A stretch of DNA of 64,000 nt, taken from assembly GCF_035967765.1 (NCBI RefSeq), contig NZ_JAYWIT010000015.1. The stretch is one strand, 5' to 3'. Shown here piece after piece: positions 10,740 through 21,042 of the stretch. The notes under the pieces are model-generated. The model was not told the DNA's origin and did no database searches. It saw only the letters and a list, made by a program, of their open reading frames with translations. This DNA is from Conexibacter stalactiti (GTDB lineage Bacteria; Actinomycetota; Thermoleophilia; Solirubrobacterales; Solirubrobacteraceae). The number at the start of each line of letters is the position of its first letter. The stretch's first letter is position 1. Made by a program: the position numbers and the translations under genes.

Positions 10740-12887
10740 TCAGGACGCTGCGGAGGAGGGCTTCCCCTCACCGGCCTCCGCCGCGGTCGCCGCGGCCGGC
10801 TCGTCCTCCTCCTCATCCTCGTCGTGCGCGGTCGCGAGGCGGTGGCCGAGCTCCGACGGCCACCAGACGCGGTCGCCGACGTCGAGCACGATCGCCGGCA
10901 CCAGCACCGAGCGCACGACGAAGGTGTCGAGCAGGACGCCGACGGCGATCGTGAAGCCGATCTCGGTCAGCACGACGAGCGGCAGCACCGCGAGCGTCGA
11001 GAAGGTCCCCGCCAGCACGATCCCGGCCGAGGTGATCACCGCGCCGGTGACCGCGAGGCCGCGCACCGTCCCCAGCCGCGTGCCGTGCTCGTGCGCCTCC
11101 TCGCGCACGCGCACCATCAGGAAGATGTTGTAGTCGACGCCGAGCGCGACGAGGAAGATGAAGGCGAACAGCGGCAGCCCCGGATCGACCCCGGCGAAGC
11201 CGAACACCTGCATGAAGAAGAAGGCGCCGATCCCCAGCGCGGCCGCGTAGGAGAGGATCACGGTCGCCATCAGCAGCAGCGGCAGCAGCACGGCGCGCAG
11301 CACCAGCACCAGGATCAGGAAGACGACGACGAGCACGAGCGGCACGATCACGCGGTTGTCGCGCGCGGTCGAGACGCGCAGGTCGCGTTCCTCGGCGGTC
11401 GGGCCGCCGACCAGCACGTCGTCACCGCCGGCCGCCTTCGCCGCCTCGCGCAGCGGCGGGATCACGTCGAACGCCTGCTCGCTGTACGGGTCGGCCTCCA
11501 GCGTGACGGCGATCCGCACGCCCGACCGCGGGTCGCGCTCGACCGGCGCGACCTGCGCGACGCCCGGCACCGCGCTCAGCGCTCTGAGCACCGCGGCGAC
11601 CCGCGCGGCGTCGGCGCCCGCGCTCGCGCCGCCGGCCTCGTCGCCGGGCGGCACGATCACGATCGTCGGGGCGTTGGCGCCGGCCGGGAACGACTGCGCG
11701 ATCAGCTCCTGTCCCTCGACCGACTCGACCTGGTCGCGGAAGGAGTTGCCGCTCGTCAGGTCGGAGTTCATCTGCGTCAGGCCGAGGCAGAGCACCAGCA
11801 GCGCGACGGTCGTGCCGATCCAGACGCGCCGCGGCCGCACGCGGATCCGCTCGCCGAGCCGCCGCCACCAGCCGTGCGTCTCGTCGGTGCCGGCGCCGCC
11901 GTAGCGCGGCACGAACGGCCAGAAGGCGCGGCGGCCGGTGATCGCCAGCAGCGCCGGCAGCAGCGTCAGCATCGCGAGCATCGCCAGCGCGACGCCGAAG
12001 GCCGAGACCGGCCCCAGGCCGGCGGTGCCGTTGACCTCCGCCAGCGACAGGCACAGCAGCGCGGCGATCACGGTCAGGCCGGAGGCGAGCACCGCCGGGC
12101 CGGCGCGCCGCAGCGCGATCGCGACCGCCTCGTGCTTGTCCTCGTGGCGGCGCAGCTCCTCGCGATAGCGGGCGACGAGCAGCAGCGCGTAGTCGGTCCC
12201 GACGCCGAAGACGAGCACGGAGAGGATTCCGGAGGTCTGGCCGTTGATCGTGACGCCGGCCTCGGCGAGGAAGTAGCCGATCCCGCGCGCGATCACCTCG
12301 GCGAAGATCACGGTGAAGAGCGGGATCGCCCAGAAGATCGGGCTGCGGTAGATCAGGATCAGCAGCACGAAGACGAGCGACGCCGTCGCCAGCAGCAGCG
12401 TGCCGTTGATCTGCTCGAAGACCTTCACGGCGTCGGTCGAGAAGCCGGCCGGCCCGGTCACCTCGACCTGCAGGCCCAGAGGGACCGCTTCGTGGACGCG
12501 GTCGCGGAGCGCGTCGGTCGCGTCGATCAGCGTGTTGTCGGAGGTCGGTCCGCTGGTGTCGACGTCGGCGATCAGCAGCGCGGCCGCGCCGTCTCTGGAG
12601 AAGATCGGCGGCGGGATTCTGGCGGTGCCGCGCGGCGGGTCGGCGTTGATCGCCGCGCGATCGCGCACGATCGCGGCTCTGTCAGCCGCCTGCAGGCCGC
12701 CGTCGCGGCTGTAGACGATCACCGCCTCGGTCTGCTCGCCGGAGGGGAACGCTCTGACGGCCTCCAGCGCCTTGACCGACTCGGCCTTGCCGGGCAGGAA
12801 CGAGACCGGGTCGTTCTCTTCGACGTCGCTCAGCTTGCCGGCGAAGGAGCCGAAGACCGCGACGAGCACGAGCCAGACCGCGAGCAC
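10740..12887 (-). CDS. MMPL/RND-type membrane transporter
   Basis: The 715-residue protein shows the duplicated MMPL layout: a first transmembrane helix, a large outer loop (about 25-155), a five-helix bundle, and then a repeat of both. Each half carries the family motif near the membrane: GVGTDYALLLVARYREE (about 228-244) and GVDYNIFLMVRVREE (about 577-591); the Asp-Tyr pair is the presumed proton relay. Such proteins export lipids or hydrophobic compounds. The start is a problem: the GTG used here begins inside the first helix, and the 22 codons back to the stop of the preceding gene, in the same frame, contain no ATG, GTG or TTG. A rare start (ATC, about 12944) would restore a normal N-terminus. 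Confidence 0.85.
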   Translation of the reverse strand: MLAVWLVLVAVFGSFAGKLSDVEENDPVSFLPGKAESVKALEAVRAFPSGEQTEAVIVYSRDGGLQAADRAAIVRDRAAINADPPRGTARIPPPIFSRDGAAALLIADVDTSGPTSDNTLIDATDALRDRVHEAVPLGLQVEVTGPAGFSTDAVKVFEQINGTLLLATASLVFVLLILIYRSPIFWAIPLFTVIFAEVIARGIGYFLAEAGVTINGQTSGILSVLVFGVGTDYALLLVARYREELRRHEDKHEAVAIALRRAGPAVLASGLTVIAALLCLSLAEVNGTAGLGPVSAFGVALAMLAMLTLLPALLAITGRRAFWPFVPRYGGAGTDETHGWWRRLGERIRVRPRRVWIGTTVALLVLCLGLTQMNSDLTSGNSFRDQVESVEGQELIAQSFPAGANAPTIVIVPPGDEAGGASAGADAARVAAVLRALSAVPGVAQVAPVERDPRSGVRIAVTLEADPYSEQAFDVIPPLREAAKAAGGDDVLVGGPTAEERDLRVSTARDNRVIVPLVLVVVFLILVLVLRAVLLPLLLMATVILSYAAALGIGAFFFMQVFGFAGVDPGLPLFAFIFLVALGVDYNIFLMVRVREEAHEHGTRLGTVRGLAVTGAVITSAGIVLAGTFSTLAVLPLVVLTEIGFTIAVGVLLDTFVVRSVLVPAIVLDVGDRVWWPSELGHRLATAHDEDEEEDEPAAATAAEAGEGKPSSAAS

Positions 12888-12953
12888 CGCGAACTTCGCG
12901 CGGTGACCGGAGGCGACCGTGAGGAGCTTGCCGGCAGTGGAGATCTGCGCAGG

Positions 12954-14348
12954 CTAACCGCGTGCGGCGGTGCCGTGCGCAATTTCCAGCATTTCGGGCA
13001 CACGCACGAGCTTGACGCGCGGCCGGCTGTGCGGCTCGCCGAGCGCGCGCTCGTGCGCGTCGATCGCGCTCCAGTCGTCCCACGTGACGAGGTGGGGGAC
13101 TCGCTCGCGCAGCCAGGCGGCGACCGCCGCGGCGTCGGAGCGCTCCGGCTCGGGGGCGCCGAGCCGGCCGGCGTCACGGTCGGCGACGATCAGGTCGACC
13201 GTCTCGTGCGCGTCCTTCTTGTTGGTGCCGATCACGCCGCTGGGGCCGCGCTTGATCCAGCCCACGGCGTACTCGCCGACGGCCCGCTCGCCGTCGTCGC
13301 CGACGACCCGCCCGTCGTCGTTGCGGATCAGGCCGCGGCGCTCGTCGAACGGGACGCCGGGCAGCGGCACGCCCCGGTAGCCGATCGAGCGCAGCACGAG
13401 GCCGCACTCGATCGTCTCCTCGGCGCCGGTCGGGACGGCGCGCAGCCCGCCGCGCGCGTCGGGCTCCAGCCGGTTGACGGCGACGCGCAGGCCGGCGACG
13501 GCGTCGCGCTCGTCGCCGAGGATCTCCAGCGGCGAGCGCAGGAATCTCAGCAGCACACGGTGACTCTTGCCGGCCGGCGGGCGGCCGGCGTACTCCCACA
13601 GGATCTCGACGTTTCTGCGGTGCGTCTGGTCCGCGGCGTCGGAGGCGATCCAGGCGGCGGAGTGTGGGTCCAGCTCGACCTCGGCCCGGTCGACGAACAC
13701 GTCGGCGCGCTTCAGCTCACCCAGCTCCAGCAGCTCCGGGTTGGTGAAGGCGGCCTGCGCCGGCCCGCGCCGGCCGAGCACGACGACCTCCTGCACCCGC
13801 GCCTGCGCGAGCGCCTCGATCGCGTGATCGGCGGTGTCGGTCGGGGCGATCTCGCCGGGGTCGAGCACGAGCATTCGCGCGACGTCGATCGCGACGTTGC
13901 CGTTGCCGATCACGACGGCCCGCTCGGCGCTCAGGTCGAACTCGCGGTGGGCGTGCTCGGGGTGGCCGTTGTACCAGGCGACGAACTCGGTCGCCGGATG
14001 CGAGCCGGCGCGGTCCTCGCCGGGGATCCCGAGCCGGTTGTCGGTCGAGGTGCCGATCGCGTAGACGACGGCGTGGTAGCGCTCCAGCAGCTCCTCGCGT
14101 TGCACGTCGCCGCCGAGCTGGACGCCGCCGAAGAAGCGGAACGCGGGATGTCTGGCGGTGCGCTCGTAGGCGCGCGTCACTCTCTTGATCTTCGGATGGT
14201 CGGGCGCGACGCCGGCGCGCACGAGCCCGAACGGCGTCGGCAGCGCGTCGAACAGGTCGACCTCGAAACCGGCCTGCAGCAGGAAGTCGCTCGTGTAGAA
14301 CCCGGCTGGTCCGGCTCCGACGACGGCGACCCGCTGCGCTGATGGCAT
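12954..14348 (-). CDS. fprA: FprA-type NADPH-ferredoxin reductase
   Basis: This flavoprotein passes electrons between NADPH and ferredoxin. At 464 residues it resembles mycobacterial FprA and mammalian adrenodoxin reductase. The FAD-binding GAGPAG (residues 11-16) opens the protein, TPFGLVRAGVAPDHPKIK follows (about 43-60), and the NADPH-binding VVIGNGNVAIDVARML lies near 145-160. The C-terminal segment YAVGWIKRGPSGVIGTNK is typical of the family. TAGGCT (14355-14360, minus strand) lies 6 nt before the ATG. The MMPL gene follows in the same frame with only 66 nt between. No ferredoxin or P450 gene is nearby. Confidence 0.93.
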   Translation of the reverse strand: MPSAQRVAVVGAGPAGFYTSDFLLQAGFEVDLFDALPTPFGLVRAGVAPDHPKIKRVTRAYERTARHPAFRFFGGVQLGGDVQREELLERYHAVVYAIGTSTDNRLGIPGEDRAGSHPATEFVAWYNGHPEHAHREFDLSAERAVVIGNGNVAIDVARMLVLDPGEIAPTDTADHAIEALAQARVQEVVVLGRRGPAQAAFTNPELLELGELKRADVFVDRAEVELDPHSAAWIASDAADQTHRRNVEILWEYAGRPPAGKSHRVLLRFLRSPLEILGDERDAVAGLRVAVNRLEPDARGGLRAVPTGAEETIECGLVLRSIGYRGVPLPGVPFDERRGLIRNDDGRVVGDDGERAVGEYAVGWIKRGPSGVIGTNKKDAHETVDLIVADRDAGRLGAPEPERSDAAAVAAWLRERVPHLVTWDDWSAIDAHERALGEPHSRPRVKLVRVPEMLEIAHGTAARG

Positions 14349-14357
14349 ACGTCGAGC

Positions 14358-15809
14358 CTAGCCGACCCGGCGGCGCTCGCGCAGGGGTTCCGCGGCCGTC
14401 TGCCGCGCCAGCGTGCGGTCGGTGGTCGCGGCCGGCGGCTGCCAGAGGAAGCCGTCATAGCGGCTCGGTCTGCCGACGCGCGGCGTTCGCCCTCCGCGAC
14501 AGGCGCGCCGCTGCACGACGATCCGCACGAGCGCCCGCGGCGGCTGGCGCAGGACCAGCGTGACCGTCCGCGAGCGGACGCGGCCGGCGCGCATCGGCAC
14601 GACCCGCCGCGCGAGCAGGCGCGTGTCGGCGCCGGCGCCGCGCAGCGTGAGCGCGAAGCCGCAGCCCGGCGCGTAGTGCGTCCGCCCGGGGTCGAGCGTC
14701 AGCCGCAGCCGCGCACCCTCGACGCGCAGATCGTCGACCGTCACGTCGGCGAGCTGGACGGACTCGCAGTCGGGCGCGACGGTCGCCGCCTGAGTCGCGC
14801 CCGTGATGCCGTCGCGGCCGTCGCCGCAGCGGACCGGCCCGCTCGGGTCGGCGAAGCTGTCGTCGCCGCTGCCGCCGTCGAAGCTCGCCTTCGACCCCGC
14901 GAAGCGGTCGTCGCCGGCGCCGCCGAACAGCAGCGCCCCCGCGTCGCCGCGCAGATCGTCGTCGCCGCCGCGGCCCTCGACGCGGTCGGCGCCCTTGGCG
15001 GCGGACGGCACGGGGGAGGTCGCGTTGAGCGCGTTGTCGTGCTCGTCGCCGATCAGCACGTCGTCGCCGCTCCCGCCGTCGGCGTTCTCGATCCCGCTCA
15101 GCCGGTCGCCCTCGCCGGGGGCGCCGCCGACGCCGGCGCCGAGGTCGACATGGACGGCGCTCGTGCGCTGGTAGCGGACCGAGTCCTGGCCCGGGGAGTT
15201 CGGGTCCCCGGGACCACCGTCGATCAGGTCAGCCGAGAACGGTCCCTCGGGCGGGTCGTCGACGATCGTGTCGCCGCCGGCTCCCGCCTCGATCCGGTCG
15301 GCGCCGGCGCCGCCGGCGATGGCGTCGTTGCCAGAGCTGCCGGTGATCACGTCGTCGCCGGGGCCGCCGTCGAGCTTCGCGCCGTGGCCGTCCGTGGCAA
15401 TCAGCGAGTCGCTGCCGTCACCGCCTTCGATCTCGACGTTGGTCGGCACGAGGCCGACGCGCACCTCGTCGTCCCCGTCACCGGCCCTCAGCACGACCGT
15501 GCGCGAGGAGCCGGCGAGGTTGCAGACCGCCGCGCCGTCCGGCAGCGCTCTGCACTCCCCGCCGACGCGGATCGGACCGGCCGCGTCCCTCAGCACCACG
15601 CCGCCCGAGCCGGGAGCGATCTCGACGCGGTTGACCTCGCCGGGATCGGCCGTCCACGTGATCGTCGTGACCGACGGCCATTGGCCTCTCGGCGCGTACT
15701 CCGCGACGGTCGCGGCCGTCACCGCCGAGGCGCCGGCCGCACCGGGCAGCAGCAGCGGCGCGAGCAGCGCGGCGGCGAGGAGCGAGCGGAGCTGCGTGGG
15801 GAGGCGCAT
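14358..15809 (-). CDS. Secreted protein with RTX-type calcium-binding repeats
   Basis: A signal peptide (MRLPTQLRSLLAAALLAPLL, cleavage after AGA) precedes a beta-rich N-terminal domain. From about residue 130 to 330 there are glycine/aspartate nonapeptide repeats of the hemolysin type (GGPGDDVIT, GSSGNDAIA, GGAGADRIE, GAGGDTIVD and a second cluster). These form calcium-binding parallel beta-rolls. The last 100 residues are a separate beta domain. Export by Sec rather than a type I system is expected in this lineage. An ECF-type promoter lies directly upstream (15818-15843). Confidence 0.8.
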   Translation of the reverse strand: MRLPTQLRSLLAAALLAPLLLPGAAGASAVTAATVAEYAPRGQWPSVTTITWTADPGEVNRVEIAPGSGGVVLRDAAGPIRVGGECRALPDGAAVCNLAGSSRTVVLRAGDGDDEVRVGLVPTNVEIEGGDGSDSLIATDGHGAKLDGGPGDDVITGSSGNDAIAGGAGADRIEAGAGGDTIVDDPPEGPFSADLIDGGPGDPNSPGQDSVRYQRTSAVHVDLGAGVGGAPGEGDRLSGIENADGGSGDDVLIGDEHDNALNATSPVPSAAKGADRVEGRGGDDDLRGDAGALLFGGAGDDRFAGSKASFDGGSGDDSFADPSGPVRCGDGRDGITGATQAATVAPDCESVQLADVTVDDLRVEGARLRLTLDPGRTHYAPGCGFALTLRGAGADTRLLARRVVPMRAGRVRSRTVTLVLRQPPRALVRIVVQRRACRGGRTPRVGRPSRYDGFLWQPPAATTDRTLARQTAAEPLRERRRVG

Positions 15810-15817
15810 GCACTCCG

Positions 15818-15843
15818 AGACGGCGCGCAGCCGCTCGAGTTGC
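15818..15843 (-). promoter_or_regulatory. ECF-type promoter of the RTX-repeat gene
   Basis: On the minus strand GCAAC (15843-15839) and CGTCT (15822-15818) are separated by 16 nt, with the ATG 8 nt after the -10. The same elements and spacing occur in front of two other genes for secreted proteins (49557-49586 and 53405-53434). Confidence 0.6.
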
Positions 15844-15848
15844 GCAGA

Positions 15849-17858
<2,010 letters not shown>

Positions 17859-17912
17859 GTCTCGACCCTAGTACGTTGCGGGAACACCACCACCACAGGA
17901 GCCCTGCAAGCC

Positions 17913-18305
17913 GTGTCAACGAACCGCGAGTCCGTCACCGCGATCGGCGCGCCCGCCGCCGTCGGTCCGTACGTCCACGCCGTCCGCGCGGGCGGGATGC
18001 TCTACTGCTCGGGCCAGATCCCGCTCCATCCCGAGACCGGCGAGCTGGTCGGCGAGACGACGGCCGAGCAGGCCGGCCGCTGCCTGGAGAACCTGCAGGC
18101 CGTCTGCGCCGCCGCCGGGGCGACGCTCGCCGACGCGGTCAAGATCACCGTCTACCTCGTCGACATGGACGACTTCACCGCCGTCAACGAGGTCTACGCC
18201 TCCTTCTTCGAGACCGATCCGCCGGCGCGCGTGGCGGTCGCGGTGTCGAGACTGCCGCGCGGCGCGAGCGTCGAGCTCGACGCGATCGTCGCGCTGCCGG
18301 GCTGA
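17913..18305 (+). CDS. ridA: RidA-family enamine/imine deaminase
   Basis: This 130-residue protein belongs to the Rid family, which hydrolyses reactive enamine/imine intermediates such as 2-aminoacrylate made by PLP-dependent dehydratases. The family motifs are present: GPYVHAVRAGGMLYCSGQIP (residues 19-38) and PPARVAVAVSRLPRGASVE (about 103-121), with the substrate-binding Arg in PARVAV and the Glu in VELDAI. The start is GTG 17913, with AGGAG at 17897-17901. It lies 8 nt upstream of a threonine dehydratase, the enzyme whose toxic by-product RidA removes, so the pair makes functional sense. Confidence 0.92.
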   Translation: MSTNRESVTAIGAPAAVGPYVHAVRAGGMLYCSGQIPLHPETGELVGETTAEQAGRCLENLQAVCAAAGATLADAVKITVYLVDMDDFTAVNEVYASFFETDPPARVAVAVSRLPRGASVELDAIVALPG

Positions 18306-18313
18306 GGCACGGG

Positions 18314-19561
18314 GTGACCGTCGACCTGGAGCGGGTGCGCCGGGCGGCGGTCTCCTACGCCGAGGTCGTGCGCGAGACGCCGGTGCTCAGCTCGCGCACG
18401 CTCAGTGAGCGGGTCGGCGCGACGATCGCGCTGAAGGCCGAGAACCTGCAGCGGACCGGCTCCTTCAAGCTGCGCGGCGCGCTCGCGAAGATCGCGGCGC
18501 TGGAGCCCGAGCGGGCGGCGGCCGGTGTCGTCGCCGGCAGCGCCGGCAACCACGGCCAGGCGGTCGCGTACGCGGCGCGGGCGCGGGGACTGCCGTGCGA
18601 GGTCTTCATGCCGATCGGCGCGCCCAACCAGAAGGTCGACGCCTGCGCCGAGTTCGGCGCGACCGTGCGGCTCGTCGGCGCCTCGGTCGACGAGTCGCTG
18701 GCGGCGGCGCGCGAACGCGCGCGGCAGACAGGGATGGCGTTCGTCCACCCGTTCGACGACGAGGACGTGATCGCCGGCCAGGGCGGGATCGGGCTGGAGC
18801 TGGCGGCGCAGGTGCGCGACCTGCGGCTGGTCGTCGTGCCGGTCGGCGGCGGCGGGCTCGTCAGCGGCGTCGCGGCCGCGTTGAAGACACTGCGGCCGGA
18901 GGTGCGCGTCGTCGGCGTGCAGGTCGACCGTTGCGCGCCGGTGCCGGCGTCGCTGGCCGGCGGCGCGCCGATCGCGATCGAGCGCGCGACCCCGACGATC
19001 GCCGACGGGATCGCGGTCAAGCGGCCGGGGGAGCTGACCGTCGCGCTGATGCGCAGGTGGGTCGACGAGGTCGTCGTCGTGCCGGAGGACGGCGTCGCGG
19101 AGGCGATGGTGCTGCTGCTGGAGCGGGCGAAGCTGGTCGTCGAGGGGGCCGGCGCGGTCGGCGTCGCGGCGCTGCTCTCCGGCGCGGTCGCGCCGGCGGC
19201 GGAGGGCACGACGGCGGTCGTGCTGTCGGGCGGCAACGTCGACGCGGGCCTGCTGGCGTCGGTCGCGCGGCGCCACGAGTCGCAGGCGGGGCGCCGGCTG
19301 GTGCTGCTGACGCGCGTGCCCGACCGGCCCGGCGCGCTGGCGACGCTGCTCGGCCTCGTCGGCGCCCAGAACGCGAACCTCGTCGACATCACGCACGTGC
19401 GCGAGGGGCTCGACCTGCACGTGCGCGAGACGGCGGTCCAGCTGGTGCTGGAGACGCGCGGTCGTGCGCACGCTGACGAGGTGCTGCGTGCGATCGCCGA
19501 TGCCGGGTACGTGACGAGCACGCTCGCGGAAGGCAGTGGCGACGCGCCAGCTTCAGATTAG
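18314..19561 (+). CDS. ilvA: Threonine ammonia-lyase (dehydratase) with C-terminal ACT domain
   Basis: This PLP enzyme converts threonine to 2-oxobutyrate and ammonia. The PLP lysine lies in TGSFKLRGA (about residue 50), the phosphate loop in SAGNHGQAVAYAA (about 76-88), and the glycine-rich VPVGGGGLVSGVAAAL near 176-191. A single ACT-like domain (about 335-405; LTRVPDRPGALATLLGLV) follows, as in the 400-residue class rather than in E. coli IlvA with two regulatory domains. The GTG start overlaps nothing and lies 8 nt after ridA. Serine or threonine specificity and allosteric control cannot be judged from sequence; catabolic TdcB-like naming would also be acceptable. Confidence 0.9.
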   Translation: MTVDLERVRRAAVSYAEVVRETPVLSSRTLSERVGATIALKAENLQRTGSFKLRGALAKIAALEPERAAAGVVAGSAGNHGQAVAYAARARGLPCEVFMPIGAPNQKVDACAEFGATVRLVGASVDESLAAARERARQTGMAFVHPFDDEDVIAGQGGIGLELAAQVRDLRLVVVPVGGGGLVSGVAAALKTLRPEVRVVGVQVDRCAPVPASLAGGAPIAIERATPTIADGIAVKRPGELTVALMRRWVDEVVVVPEDGVAEAMVLLLERAKLVVEGAGAVGVAALLSGAVAPAAEGTTAVVLSGGNVDAGLLASVARRHESQAGRRLVLLTRVPDRPGALATLLGLVGAQNANLVDITHVREGLDLHVRETAVQLVLETRGRAHADEVLRAIADAGYVTSTLAEGSGDAPASD

Positions 19562-19586
19562 GATCCAGAAGTTGGTCGTATAACTA

Positions 19587-19607
19587 CCTTCAACACCATG
19601 TTGAAGG
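19587..19607. promoter_or_regulatory. Inverted repeat over the Shine-Dalgarno of the ECF sigma gene
   Basis: CCTTCAAC and GTTGAAGG are perfect 8-nt arms around a 5-nt centre. The right arm runs into the Shine-Dalgarno AAGGAG (19604-19609). It lies just after a TATAAC -10-like box (19579-19584). It could be an operator at the transcription start or an RNA hairpin hiding the ribosome binding site. Confidence 0.7.
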
Positions 19608-19615
19608 AGTGCCCC

Positions 19616-20155
19616 ATGTGGGACCCGCGCGAGTTCTCCGAGACCTACCGCCGCCTGGCCCCTGTCGCCGTTCGAGCCGCCGATCGCGTGCTGCACGATC
19701 GCGCGGCGGCGGAGGACGTCGCGCAGGACGTCTTCGCCCGCCTCTGGGAGCGGCCCGGCGCATACGACCCCGCTCGCGGCTCGCTCACCAGCTACGTCGC
19801 GATGGTCGCCCGCAGCCGCGCGCTCGACCGCTGGCGCTCACGCCAGGCGGCCGACGCGGCGACCGAGCGGATGTCGCGCGATGTCGAGCTGCAGACCGAC
19901 GGCAACGCCGCCGAGCTGGCCTACCAGCGGGCGCGCGTCGAGGCCTCGATCGAGGCGCTCGGCGCGGCGCCGCGCGAGCAGCGCCAAGCGGTCCTGCTCG
20001 CCTACGGCGCGGGTCTCAGCGCGCGCGAGGTGGCGGCGGCGACGAAGGTCCCCGTCGGCACCGCCAAGAGCCGCATCCGGCTCGGCCTGATCCGCACGCG
20101 CGAGGCGCTCGGGATCACGGGCATCGCCGACCCGCCGGTCGGCACGGTCGCCTGA
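19616..20155 (+). CDS. ECF-type RNA polymerase sigma factor
   Basis: The 179-residue product has sigma region 2 (FSETYRRLAPVAVRAADRVL, DVAQDVFARLWERP, LTSYVAMVARSRALDRWRSR; residues 6-80) and region 4 (about 115-165; helix-turn-helix LSAREVAAATKVPVGTAKSRI). Regions 1 and 3 are missing, as in ECF factors. It resembles the SigK/SigL-like groups. The ATG at 19616 is preferred over the one at 19598 because AAGGAG lies 6 nt upstream of it and the earlier ATG falls in the centre of an inverted repeat. No anti-sigma factor with a membrane helix follows; the next gene is a MerR-DICT regulator. It is a candidate to read the GSAAC-N16-CGTCT promoters in this window. Confidence 0.9.
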   Translation: MWDPREFSETYRRLAPVAVRAADRVLHDRAAAEDVAQDVFARLWERPGAYDPARGSLTSYVAMVARSRALDRWRSRQAADAATERMSRDVELQTDGNAAELAYQRARVEASIEALGAAPREQRQAVLLAYGAGLSAREVAAATKVPVGTAKSRIRLGLIRTREALGITGIADPPVGTVA

Positions 20156-20181
20156 CCCCGCGACGGCCGGTAGCGTTGGCG

Positions 20182-21042
20182 ATGATGGCGAGGCTCTCGA
20201 TCGGAGAGGTGTCGGCGCAGACCGGCGTCGGTGAGGGGACGCTGCGGATGTGGGAGCAGCGCTACGGCTTCCCGACGCCGGAGCGGACCGCCGCCGGCGC
20301 CCGCCGCTACAGCGAGCGCGACGTCGAGCTGATCCGGCAGATCGCGCGCGACCGCGACCGCGGGCTGGCGATGCGCGCCGCGATCGCGCGCGCGCAGCAG
20401 CCGTCGGGCCGCGACGTCTCCGTCTTCGCCGCGATGCGCAGGGAGGTTCCCGGGCTGATCCCGCAGCGGCTGTCGAAGTGGGCGCTGGTCGCGATCAGCC
20501 GCGCGATCGAGGACGAGTCGCTGGCCGCGGCCGAGCGGCCGGTCGTGCTCGCGACCTTCCAGCGCGAGCGCTTCTACCGCCACGTCGAGCGGCGCTGGGA
20601 GGAGCTGGCGCGAACGGCCCGGCTGGCCGTCGTGCTGGCCGACTTCCCGGCTCCGGAGATGCCGCTGTGGAAGCCGATCGAGGTGCCGATCGCGCCCGAC
20701 GTCCCGCTCGTGCGCGAGTGGGCGCTGGTCGTCGACGCGGCCGGCTATGCCGCCTGCCTGTCGGCGTGGGAGATCCCCGACCAGGAGGAGGTCGCCGACC
20801 AGGACCGCCTCTTCGAGGCGATCTGGACGGTCGAGCCCGACGCCGTCCGCGAGGCGGCGCGGGTGCTGCTGCGGACCGCGGTCGCCAACGGCCCGGAGCT
20901 GCTCGGCAACGCCGAGCGGTTGCTCGACGACGTGCCGCCGGCGCGGGCCGACGCCGTCCGTCAGCTCAACGCGCTGACGAATCGGATGGTCGGCTACGTC
21001 GCGCGCGCGGGCGTCGCCGCTCCGCCGGCGACGCCGGTCTGA
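20182..21042 (+). CDS. MerR-type regulator with a DICT sensory domain
   Basis: Residues 4-70 are a MerR helix-turn-helix (LSIGEVSAQTGVGEGTLRMW, then RRYSERDVELIRQI). Residues 90-220 match the DICT domain known from light- and nucleotide-linked signalling proteins (KWALVAISRAIEDESL, FQRERFYRHVERRWEELAR, VVLADF). MerR-DICT proteins accompany sigma factors and carotenoid or photolyase genes in other actinobacteria. Two ATGs (20182, 20185) follow TAGCGT (20171-20176) at 5 and 8 nt. The gene follows the ECF sigma factor by 26 nt and its end overlaps the convergent peptidase gene by 49 bp. Confidence 0.85.
   Translation: MMARLSIGEVSAQTGVGEGTLRMWEQRYGFPTPERTAAGARRYSERDVELIRQIARDRDRGLAMRAAIARAQQPSGRDVSVFAAMRREVPGLIPQRLSKWALVAISRAIEDESLAAAERPVVLATFQRERFYRHVERRWEELARTARLAVVLADFPAPEMPLWKPIEVPIAPDVPLVREWALVVDAAGYAACLSAWEIPDQEEVADQDRLFEAIWTVEPDAVREAARVLLRTAVANGPELLGNAERLLDDVPPARADAVRQLNALTNRMVGYVARAGVAAPPATPV

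Noticed and set aside
10824..14342. Plus-strand open frame opposite the MMPL and fprA genes
   Set aside because: Low-complexity Arg/Asp/His product; the minus-strand genes have complete family motifs.
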